Below, piece after piece: positions 25,501 through 32,127 of a stretch of 64,000 bases of DNA (its first letter is position 1; every line of letters begins with the position of its first letter). The stretch is from Herpetosiphon gulosus. Its GTDB lineage: Bacteria; Chloroflexota; Chloroflexia; Chloroflexales; Herpetosiphonaceae. Location of the stretch: assembly GCF_039545135.1 (NCBI RefSeq), contig NZ_BAABRU010000006.1:186001-250000 (forward strand), written 5' to 3'. The notes below the pieces were generated by a model. That model searched no databases, had not been told where the DNA came from, and saw only the letters and a list, made by a program, of their open reading frames with translations. The position numbers were made by a program, and so were the translations under genes.

Positions 25501-27042
25501 GATTTCGGTTAATTGATCGAGCAATTGATGCGCCGCTGACGAATCAGCATTTGCCGCAAACAAGCCACCGTTATAGCGCGGCACGCCCCAAGCGGCGCGA
25601 CCATCGGCAATTGCGGCAAAGAGCGCTTGCAAATAGTGCCAAATCCGCCAATCGCTGGCCGAAAGCGTAAACTGGCGATCAGCTTGCACCACGCGGCTAC
25701 GCACCAGCGCAATGCTCGAAAGCAAATAGGTCAAACTATGCGGATAATAGCTGGCAGCTTGGAGCGGCAATAATTCGCGAGCCTCGGCATAGAGAATAAA
25801 CAACAAACGATAGAGCAGCAACAAGGTTGCGCGATAAATCAAGGTAATCGCTGTCGGATCATCAGTATCGACTCCACGGCGGCGCTGAGCTTCGAGCAAG
25901 GCTTGAGCCAAATCCAAAAAGACATCTTGATAAATCGTTAATTTGAGGTCTTTGCCTAATTCTTCGGCGCGAACCTGGCCAAGCTGATAGAGCTTGCTCA
26001 AAAAACTCGGCTGATTAGCGGGAGCCGCAAACCAAGCCGCCCCAAAAAAGCCACTAAACCAACTCCAATCAACAGGTTCGCCCAAACTCAGCAAATCGTC
26101 GAGATCGATTTCGTAGTACGTGCCCGAGGCCGAGGTCGCCTGACGAAAGATCAAGCGCCAAACTTGGCCATTGGTTAAGATTGCCCACTGAATTTTTTCT
26201 TGGCCAACCAAAGCACCGATCAAGGGCAAATCGGGCGAACCTTCCGCCGACTGGACATCGAGATCTAACGAAGCGCCAAAGGGCAACACCCGACAAAAAG
26301 CCAAAGCTTGGCCCTGGTAGCTCAATTTTGCAACTGCTGAATTGCCAGCTGCTAACTCCCAGCCCAGCGTTTGCAAAATCGGCTGCACAATTGTGGTCAA
26401 GGTTTGCTGCTGATCGAGGGTTTGAGCCTGGACGATCAAGGCTTGAACCTGAGCCGCCAATGGATCAATCTTGGCAGTTCGGCTACGCCATTGGGGATAA
26501 TCGTGATCAAGCCGCTGATTGAGATAATAATTCGAGAACAAGCCCTGATTGGTATAGAGGGTTGGGCGTTTAGCGCGGCGAAAAGCCTGCAAGAATGGCT
26601 GCCCAAGATCAAATGGGTCGGCGCGGGTAATATCGAGCCAGCGCAAAGCTTGGAGATCAGCAGGGCGCAAAGCACGTAGGTTGAGGCTCCATTCATGAAC
26701 AAAGCCTTGCTCACGATCCTCGCTGCGCAACAGATACAGCGTCAGCGAATCCCAATTTGTGGTACAAGCGACCAAGCCTGATAAACCAGCATCGGCCAAA
26801 CGGCGCTGCAATTTGCGCAACAGGTCGAGGGGTAAATTTGCTGATGAAACCCAAATAACCCGATATTCTGGCTCGGCAATTGCCACAAGTTCGCTGCGAC
26901 CCATACGCACCTGATCAATCGCTCCAAGCTCCAAAAGCTGATCAATCGCGCCATGTTCCGCTTGAAAGCCAAGCTTAACCAAATAATCGCGAAAATCTTG
27001 GCTAGAACGAACCTCAGATAGATGCTGAATGGTGGCAGTCAT
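22507..27042 (-). CDS. Eco57I/PglX-like adenine-specific DNA methyltransferase
   Basis: 1511 residues, first gene of the operon; Shine-Dalgarno AAAGGG 9 nt upstream. Residues ~170-300 look like the N-terminal nuclease-type region of type IIG enzymes, but the expected E/D-x-K strand reads ALAFCRV, so it is probably not a functional nuclease. Helical region ~300-600. Then GSYYTPDYIVRYIVEQTL (~630-650), motif I LDPAMGSGHFLV, and motif IV NPPY (~952), diagnostic of gamma-class N6-adenine methylases. Residues ~955-1275 (bases ~23,215-24,175) are markedly AT-rich and hold the target-recognition region. A conserved helical tail follows. It likely marks self DNA for the operon. The AT-rich insert indicates exchange of specificity by transfer. 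Confidence 0.88.
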   Translation of the reverse strand: MTATIQHLSEVRSSQDFRDYLVKLGFQAEHGAIDQLLELGAIDQVRMGRSELVAIAEPEYRVIWVSSANLPLDLLRKLQRRLADAGLSGLVACTTNWDSLTLYLLRSEDREQGFVHEWSLNLRALRPADLQALRWLDITRADPFDLGQPFLQAFRRAKRPTLYTNQGLFSNYYLNQRLDHDYPQWRSRTAKIDPLAAQVQALIVQAQTLDQQQTLTTIVQPILQTLGWELAAGNSAVAKLSYQGQALAFCRVLPFGASLDLDVQSAEGSPDLPLIGALVGQEKIQWAILTNGQVWRLIFRQATSASGTYYEIDLDDLLSLGEPVDWSWFSGFFGAAWFAAPANQPSFLSKLYQLGQVRAEELGKDLKLTIYQDVFLDLAQALLEAQRRRGVDTDDPTAITLIYRATLLLLYRLLFILYAEARELLPLQAASYYPHSLTYLLSSIALVRSRVVQADRQFTLSASDWRIWHYLQALFAAIADGRAAWGVPRYNGGLFAANADSSAAHQLLDQLTEIDSMHLAKALDCLAREKSVQTDEASFGNEHKALRLIDYMDLDVQRLGGIYEGLLEHELNFAPHDGYLTKGAFSTKASPTGRFVPKGEFYLAITNQDRKSTGSYYTPDYIVRYIVEQTLKPILDQRKATFREAINNLRVLQTSLKRTSDPTTIRFKRDQLEQISQQAIDSLLDIKVLDPAMGSGHFLVTAVNYLSDQLIAIVAEYPDNPLMPQLQTMREAIKQNLLHQQLSPNDIRDEQLSDRILLRRMVMKRCIFGVDLNDLAVELAKLSLWLDSFTVGAPLSFLDHHLKHGNSLIGVWDVEQAIVLGSPRWNEFMRALANMVTIANLTDSTITELEQSYSLYTTMQQMIQPQREQLHVDLANQFISISSLGQARRVPYTPAEQRAEIFPQATLDSYAAAQTEAQRRHFFHWKLEFPEVFVDVAKGDWKQQPGFDVVIGNPPYGAIFDKKEENYITKEYEYVLYRVESYICFMELSLDILRHGGNSSFIVPDTWMYLDFTEKLRKYLIQELNINKIIALPRSVFDEASVDTSIYVISKNKENDNTIDFISYKKDLIITNIDDGNLYHMTQSRFDRESFIINPYMNDKELAVIDGILSISNKMNEISFINYGLKAYQKGKGKPKQDDQIMNTRPFTSDKKENDDFYPFFEGGSIERYNTLWEDDNWINWGVWLAEPRNEKLFLGERLVFRKVVNSRLLGNLISGKVFSNTLLYTIKLKDDVKIQYKTLLAILNSGLQGFIFSRIFAINSDDTFPQILLDDFSNLPIRKIHFTTEASERQRLLSEARHLTERLLQNPTSLELSHSAAGWPRFAAEAYRASELGQLISRLLPTDAQANFVAFAEGASGAEEHSDVVHDLLAELAQQMIDLNASKQTEVKRFLSWLEHNLAIQPDNKGHTGIDSLKNKTKLQNYLGDYQKNGSAETWSAIHAVLSANKSRLLNNHWLEGMFEQQLRGAYEQSLTLLQPIKAQLARTDALIDQLVYQLYGLTPAEIRVVEGQA

Positions 27043-27079
27043 TGGGAATCCCTTTACAACAAGCGGTGCTCTCGCACAG

Positions 27080-27109
27080 ATTGTAGCTGCAACCGATCAG
27101 GCCTGTCAA
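27080..27109 (-). promoter_or_regulatory. Sigma-70 promoter of the four-gene operon
   Basis: Minus strand: -35 TTGACA (27104-27109), 18-bp spacer, -10 TACAAT (27080-27085), 38 bp upstream of the methylase ATG. This is the only good promoter seen for the operon, supporting a single transcript. Confidence 0.7.
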
Positions 27110-27187
27110 CCGCATGCTAGCAGAGAATTAAGGCGATGGGCTATAGCCTATATGTAATGGTTCATTGGGTTGGCAACGCATGGCATG

Positions 27188-27288
27188 CCCTCAGCCCCTC
27201 GCCCCCTCGCCCGCACGCGCGGCGAGGGGGAACCGCTCCAACAGTGCTCCCCTCGCCCGCCGCCGTGGGCGAGGGGCTGGGGTGAGGG
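27188..27288. repeat. R1 repeat, copy b
   Basis: Reverse-orientation copy: CCCTCAGCCCCTCGCC ... GGGGGAACCGCTCC ... CCGTGGGCGAGGGGCTGGGGTGAGGG. Preceded by a GGCTATAGCCTAT module and followed by an R3-like CCTGACCCCTGACCCC fragment. It lies between the promoter of the four-gene operon and the end of the CBM2 gene. Confidence 0.8.
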
Positions 27289-27336
27289 ATCTTAAAACCG
27301 ATCCTTGCCTAAATCCTGACCCCTGACCCCTAATTG

Positions 27337-29865
27337 CTAATTCGAAACCCGATTACGCATCTTCAGCGCATCGAATAGCTCAATATTGCGATCGAGGTCG
27401 GTTTCAAGCTCGACATGCAACGTACTGAGCATCAAATCCATTAACGCTTGACGTTCGGCTGGAGTGGTATAACGCGCCTGACCATTCAAAAAGGCCGGCG
27501 TGCCAACTTCCAACGACCAATATTGGTTGGGGTAGGCCGTGCGCATGTTGTATGGCTCATCGTGGAACGATAGACGAATGCTATACACCGAAAGTTTTTG
27601 AGTTTGATCGTAAACCACTTCGATGATATCACGCTGGGGGTGGCCATAACCACGGCCAGGCCGTTGCTCATTATTATAATGACCATTACGTAAATCAAAC
27701 GATAAGCCCGATGGCCCGACCCACCAAATCATGGCACAATCGAGGTAATAGGGAACATTGCTGGTATTTTTAAACTGAATCACTTGATACCAGAAGCCTT
27801 CGTTCTCAACATGGAGCTTGGTGGTTGCTTGCATTGGCGCATTACTGCTAAAGCCTGGCCCCATCGGCAAGCCGCTAATTGGGTGGGTACTCGTGCGAAT
27901 CGCGTTCAACACCGGATTATTGGGATCATACAAAATACTCGAATCGACGATTGAGTTAAACGTCCAGCCAAGATTATTTTCATGGGTTGGTTGGTCGTGG
28001 CAGCGGTCGCGTTCGGCTTTTTCGGCTGGCACATAGGTTCGCGCGTCGGTTGGCCAGCGGGTTTGCATAAAGCCAGCCGGAGCAATTGCATTGACTGGGC
28101 CAGCGGTTTCAGCCCATGGATTGCTGCTATTTTTGTGGAAGGTGGCGGCTTCGGTCTCTGGGCCAAGCAGCATCAAGCGTGGCAACAACTGACAAATTGC
28201 ATTCTTGGGAAAGTTTTGATTGACCAAACGTTGCACATGGCCCAAGGCTTGCGTGCCTAATTCGCCCAAGGTTAGTGTGCCATTGCCAACTTTGCTCTGA
28301 ATCGCGCTGATATTCACCCCATACAAACTAGCTTTTTGGGCATCATTCAGGCCGCCATCGGCTGGCATATTGTTATGGCCGCCGCTGCCGTCGCTCGGCA
28401 AATAATCGAGAAAATCACGATCAATATAGAGTTGGCGGTAGGTTGGGCAAAGCTCAGCGATCGTGGTTGCGGCGGTAATCCCATTGGGCGCGATGGTTGG
28501 CGTTGCGCTGGGAATTGGGCTGGGAGTGAGCGTGCCAACTACAGGCGTAGTGGTGTTGGTTGGGCGCGGAGTAGCGGTTGGGGTGGTTGGGTTACTGGCG
28601 CTACAGCCGATGCGTTGGGTGGCCAAGGCCACATCATCAAACCAAATATTGTGAGTAATATCATCGCCGCCGTAGCTTTCCCAGCCCAGCCGGAAATCAA
28701 CTAAGCGTGGTTGCCAATTGGCGCGAGTACGCCAAGCTTGGTCAACATCGGGCGTATCGACTCCATCAACCTGCATGCCTTCAACTTCGCTACCATTGAC
28801 CCAGGCCTGCAAATAGCCATTAGCACTATCGATCTTGAATTCGACGCATGTCCACTGGCGGGGCGGAATCGTGACTGATTTGGCGATGCCTGCGCTGCTC
28901 ATCGACGGAGCGGTTGCATCATCCGATTCGCGGTTCCAATCGAGCACCCCTTGTTGGCCGCCCAAACGCAAATCATTATCAGCATCGTTGCGGTCTTTGA
29001 GCGCCATTAATGTGATGTGATGATCGGGCAAGGCCAGATCTTGGCGCACATAAAAACGCCCATACAGCAGATTGCCAACGCTTTCGATGGCTGTGGTATT
29101 GCCAAAGAAGGCATGATCGCAGAAATTGCTATGGCCATGAACCATAATCGATTTGCTGCCGCTGTTGGCATAGGTATTATCGACCATCACCGAGCCATGA
29201 CCAGCACAATCGGGATAGAGCGCTTGCCAAAATCCACTCGGATCGATTCCAGTTTGGCTTTCAAAATCGTCGCAGATAATTGCGCCAATACAGCCATTGT
29301 TGCTAGGCGTTGATGTTGGAGTAGTTGGAAAAAGCGTTGGGGTAGTTGATGGACGTGGAGTGCCAGTTGGCGGGGTTGGCGTGTTGGTCGGGGGCCGCGC
29401 CGTCGCCGTGTTGGTTGGGTTACTGGTTGGCGGTGTGATCGTTACGCTAGTTTCGCCACAAACCACACCATTCAAAGTAAAATTCGTGGGAATGCTATTT
29501 GTGCCACTGAACGTCGCTTGAAAGCCAAAATTAACCCTGCCGCCACTGGTGAGCGAGCCATTCCAAGCGGCATTTTGCACGCTGACTGCGGCATTGGTTT
29601 GGGTCAAAACTCCATTCCATAAATTGACAATCCGCTGATTGCCAGCAAATGTCCAGCTTAATTGCCAAGTTGTGGTTGCTGCCAAATTATTGGTAACGGT
29701 CACATCGCCAATAAACCCATCGCCCCATTGATTGATCACCGTATAGCTGACCACACAACTGGCAGCTGCCGCGCTGGGCGTGGCCGTGCGATGGCTTAAA
29801 CTAAGGCTGACCAAGGCGATCAACAATACCAACAACGTTCCACGAGCATACATTCGTCGTAGCAT
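27337..29865 (-). CDS. Secreted CBM2 / Cip1-like polysaccharide-active protein
   Basis: 842 residues with AAGGAGG 9 nt before the start. Signal peptide (~1-35, ...SHRTATPSAAAAS), family 2 carbohydrate-binding module (~36-137: CVVSYTVINQWGDGFIGDVTVTN..., W53-type aromatic positions, closing VVCG), a Thr/Pro linker (~140-190), a Cip1-like domain (~195-420: CDDFESQ... GRFYVRQDLALPDHHITLMAL...WTCVEFKID...VDFRLGWESYG...NIWFDDVAL), a second Thr/Pro linker (~425-470) and a ~370-residue C-terminal region that I do not recognise. CBM2 modules bind cellulose, chitin or xylan; Cip1 is a cellulase-co-secreted polysaccharide lyase-type protein known from fungi and some bacteria. Role is extracellular plant or microbial wall attack. 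Confidence 0.8.
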   Translation of the reverse strand: MLRRMYARGTLLVLLIALVSLSLSHRTATPSAAAASCVVSYTVINQWGDGFIGDVTVTNNLAATTTWQLSWTFAGNQRIVNLWNGVLTQTNAAVSVQNAAWNGSLTSGGRVNFGFQATFSGTNSIPTNFTLNGVVCGETSVTITPPTSNPTNTATARPPTNTPTPPTGTPRPSTTPTLFPTTPTSTPSNNGCIGAIICDDFESQTGIDPSGFWQALYPDCAGHGSVMVDNTYANSGSKSIMVHGHSNFCDHAFFGNTTAIESVGNLLYGRFYVRQDLALPDHHITLMALKDRNDADNDLRLGGQQGVLDWNRESDDATAPSMSSAGIAKSVTIPPRQWTCVEFKIDSANGYLQAWVNGSEVEGMQVDGVDTPDVDQAWRTRANWQPRLVDFRLGWESYGGDDITHNIWFDDVALATQRIGCSASNPTTPTATPRPTNTTTPVVGTLTPSPIPSATPTIAPNGITAATTIAELCPTYRQLYIDRDFLDYLPSDGSGGHNNMPADGGLNDAQKASLYGVNISAIQSKVGNGTLTLGELGTQALGHVQRLVNQNFPKNAICQLLPRLMLLGPETEAATFHKNSSNPWAETAGPVNAIAPAGFMQTRWPTDARTYVPAEKAERDRCHDQPTHENNLGWTFNSIVDSSILYDPNNPVLNAIRTSTHPISGLPMGPGFSSNAPMQATTKLHVENEGFWYQVIQFKNTSNVPYYLDCAMIWWVGPSGLSFDLRNGHYNNEQRPGRGYGHPQRDIIEVVYDQTQKLSVYSIRLSFHDEPYNMRTAYPNQYWSLEVGTPAFLNGQARYTTPAERQALMDLMLSTLHVELETDLDRNIELFDALKMRNRVSN

Positions 29866-30285
29866 AAGCTTGCGCCTCCTTGCGATATGCGCTGGGTTTC
29901 AACAGTGCTAACCCAACAGCTTCGGCTTGCATCTTTGGAATCGGTCTCAAATTCAAAGAAACAAGCCCTAGTGGAATTATTTGGAAGGGGCAGCAGCGAT
30001 GGTTACGGAATCGCTCCCAAGATAATTGTAAATATTCATTAACGAATGTAGTAGTTTTGGCGCTATTTGTCAATAGTTTTTAATAAAAGATTTTTAACCG
30101 TAAAATGCCCAACGCTCGACATCCCAGCTTGATCCACGAAGAACACGAAGCCAGCACTAGCAACCCAATAATCAAGCAAATGAACATTTAAAGTCCCAGA
30201 GTCTCTAATCAAACGCCATTTTTCATCCATTTGGTTGGGCTATGCTGAGCGTATTGGCGAAATCTAGTTTGTTTGTGGAGGGTGT
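29866..30285. promoter_or_regulatory. Divergent promoter region with operator-like palindrome
   Basis: Minus-strand promoter for the CBM2 gene: -35 TTGACA (30068-30073), 17-bp spacer, -10 TACATT (30045-30050). ATTCATTAACGAAT (30034-30047), palindromic except for one pair, overlaps the -10 box and is an operator candidate. A CCACGAAGAACACGAAG repeat lies near 30,133-30,150. No gene seen here. Confidence 0.55.
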
Positions 30286-31869
30286 ATGCTGGCATGGGCT
30301 AAACGAATCAGTTTCGGATGGTTGCTGTTGGTAGGATTAAGTGGCTGTGGCAATACGCTACCTAGCGAATCGATCGCTAACCGTTCAGCTGGGCAGCCAG
30401 TCGAAATAGCAACTGAACAAACTCAATCAACGCTTGTACCAACTCTAACCGAGGTGGAAACTACAGAAGCCAAGGTCGAACCAACTATCACAGAGGCAAT
30501 TGAAGAACCAACAATCACTCCAGAAATTCAGCCGGTTCATGGCTATAATGGCTCACGAGAACCATGTGAAGCCAACTATGAGCGAATTCCACTTGAGCCA
30601 ACGGCTGAGCAAGCAGTCCAAGCTGCCTTTGCCCAAACCCAATTTAGTGGCCGCGCCGAGGTTTATGGTCGAGCCGATTGGCAAACCTGTTCCGATGCAA
30701 TTGCTTGGATTATGTATGATCTTGAGGTTGAGGTAGCCGCAGAGACCGATCAAGCAACGCTGCTCCAATATGCCCAAACCCTTCAGACGCTGATGCACGA
30801 TCTGCAAAACCAGCCTACGCTTCAGTATCCGATATTAGGCGCAAGCATTTATTGGCGTTTTGGTGAGGATAGTTGCTCGTGGGATTATCAATACGTTACG
30901 ACGATTAATCCTGATGGCAATGCTTGGTACTTAAGCCGCGCATCTTCAACCAAAGAGGCTAGTGATCCTGTATGTGAGCTTGCCGAAGCACCTGCTCCAA
31001 GTAATTATTGCTTTCCAGCGCGTTACCCCGAATCGTTATCGGAAGCTGAATTAGCCCCCCTGCAAACTGCCTTGGATCAAACCCAAATTGTGGGCTACGC
31101 CGCTGGCTATTGGTTACGAACAGGGACGAGCTGCAATTATCAATCAGCTCGCCTAGGCTATCATTTCTTCATTGATCGACCTGCTGATGACACCATGCAA
31201 ACCTATGAAGCGATTGCCCATCAACTTCAGGCGATTATTGCTGATTCGCGCCAAGATCCAAGTTTGGATTATCCAGCGCATATGCTGGTGATTACCTGGC
31301 GGGGCATCAAAGGTGGCTGTTCATGGGGCTATGATTATGCCGAAAATGCCCAAGGTCAGGTGTGGTATCCACGCTTATCACCCTATTTTGGCTCAGATTA
31401 TGCCCGCTCGGTTTGTGCTCATCAAGAGCTTGTTGAATCAACGATTCCACGACCGACCAATAGCCCATTATTCACTTGTACTGGTTCGATTAATTTTGGT
31501 ACATCCGCAGTTCCACGCTATGCCGAAGACCAAGTTAGCCAAGCGCTGCAGCAGGCAGGAATCGAGGCAAGTGTGAACATACGCGGGAATAGTGAAGGCA
31601 ATGGCTGTCATTATGGCAACATAAACATCAGCTATTCAATCACGCTTGATCGACCAACCAACGCCGATCAAGCCCAACTTGAGCAGCAAGTGGCGACTAT
31701 TCAAGGCATTCTTGATCAACAGCAGTTTGAGATTAGCGTGAGTGGCCTGAGCATCACTTGGCAAATGGGTGAGCTTGAGTGTGCTTGGTTGTACACCTAT
31801 ACATGGCAAGATGGCGATTTTGGCTGGGAGTTTAAGCAAGTTTGGCCTTATCCTTGCCCACAAGAGTAG
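30286..31869 (+). CDS. Lipoprotein with three homologous domains, unknown function
   Basis: 527 residues. Lipoprotein signal with lipobox LSGC (Cys ~21), a Thr/Glu-rich linker (~25-95) and three related ~135-residue units (~98-240, 246-385, 395-525). Each unit has an N-terminal Cys, a helix (LQTAL/AAFAQTQ), an inner Cys, an aliphatic strand ending in D/ERP or similar, a long amphipathic helix (Q-L-Q-x-I-I), then I-x-W-x-x-G...C-x-W-x-Y followed by W-Y. Four cysteines per unit suggest two disulfides in each extracellular domain. I do not recognise the family. Shine-Dalgarno GGAGG precedes the start; a hairpin follows the stop. It lies between two polysaccharide-degradation genes, which hints at surface location near those enzymes. 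Confidence 0.75.
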   Translation: MLAWAKRISFGWLLLVGLSGCGNTLPSESIANRSAGQPVEIATEQTQSTLVPTLTEVETTEAKVEPTITEAIEEPTITPEIQPVHGYNGSREPCEANYERIPLEPTAEQAVQAAFAQTQFSGRAEVYGRADWQTCSDAIAWIMYDLEVEVAAETDQATLLQYAQTLQTLMHDLQNQPTLQYPILGASIYWRFGEDSCSWDYQYVTTINPDGNAWYLSRASSTKEASDPVCELAEAPAPSNYCFPARYPESLSEAELAPLQTALDQTQIVGYAAGYWLRTGTSCNYQSARLGYHFFIDRPADDTMQTYEAIAHQLQAIIADSRQDPSLDYPAHMLVITWRGIKGGCSWGYDYAENAQGQVWYPRLSPYFGSDYARSVCAHQELVESTIPRPTNSPLFTCTGSINFGTSAVPRYAEDQVSQALQQAGIEASVNIRGNSEGNGCHYGNINISYSITLDRPTNADQAQLEQQVATIQGILDQQQFEISVSGLSITWQMGELECAWLYTYTWQDGDFGWEFKQVWPYPCPQE

Positions 31870-31883
31870 GCAAAACTCCAGTC

Positions 31884-31914
31884 GTGCGGTGGTTTGCCAA
31901 TATAGCCACCGCAC
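31884..31914 (+). terminator. Hairpin after the three-domain lipoprotein gene
   Basis: GTGCGGTGG (31884-31892) pairs perfectly with CCACCGCAC (31906-31914), 15 bp after the stop codon. No long T-run follows. Confidence 0.6.
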
Positions 31915-31985
31915 TCCCTTGACTCCTACTCCTTTGAACAACTTCCGCATCGATCAAATCGCTTAAGCAAACTTAGTGCATTAAC

Positions 31986-32013
31986 TTGACAAAGTATTAA
32001 ATTGTGTTAAGAT
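31986..32013 (+). promoter_or_regulatory. Promoter of the GH5 gene
   Basis: -35 TTGACA (31986-31991), 16-bp spacer, -10 TAAGAT (32008-32013). The same geometry (TTGACA, 16 bp, TATCAT) occurs at the LacI gene. Confidence 0.6.
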
Positions 32014-32021
32014 TCATGCTA

Positions 32022-32049
32022 TCGGTATCGTTTCCGGAAACGATACCGA
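32022..32049. promoter_or_regulatory. 28-bp perfect palindromic operator
   Basis: The 14-bp half TCGGTATCGTTTCC (32022-32035) is followed directly by its exact reverse complement (32036-32049). It starts 9 bp after the -10 box, so a bound protein would block transcription initiation. The half-site GGTATCGTTTCC also occurs at the LacI promoter, 52807-52818. Confidence 0.75.
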
Positions 32050-32127
32050 GTTATTCCCGCAATTGAGCGCCCGACTTGTCCAGGCAGTGTTGTACGACAG
32101 GCAGATCATCGTTCAAGGAGGAACAGC

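Noticed and set aside
14973-27042. Identification of the operon as BREX or DISARM
   Set aside because: Methylase, helicase and PLD elements are shared with those systems, but no PglZ, BrxC/BrxL, DrmA or DrmB protein is present and the McrB/nuclease pair does not belong to them.
28400-29450. Tandem repeats in the CBM2/Cip1-like gene
   Set aside because: They are Thr/Pro-rich linker codons (PTPT-type), normal for secreted multidomain enzymes, not a mobile or regulatory repeat.
29995-30030. CelR-type operator TGGGAGC-GCTCCCA upstream of the CBM2 gene
   Set aside because: TGGGAGCGATTCCG matches only the first half; the second half departs at several positions, so it is not claimed as a site.
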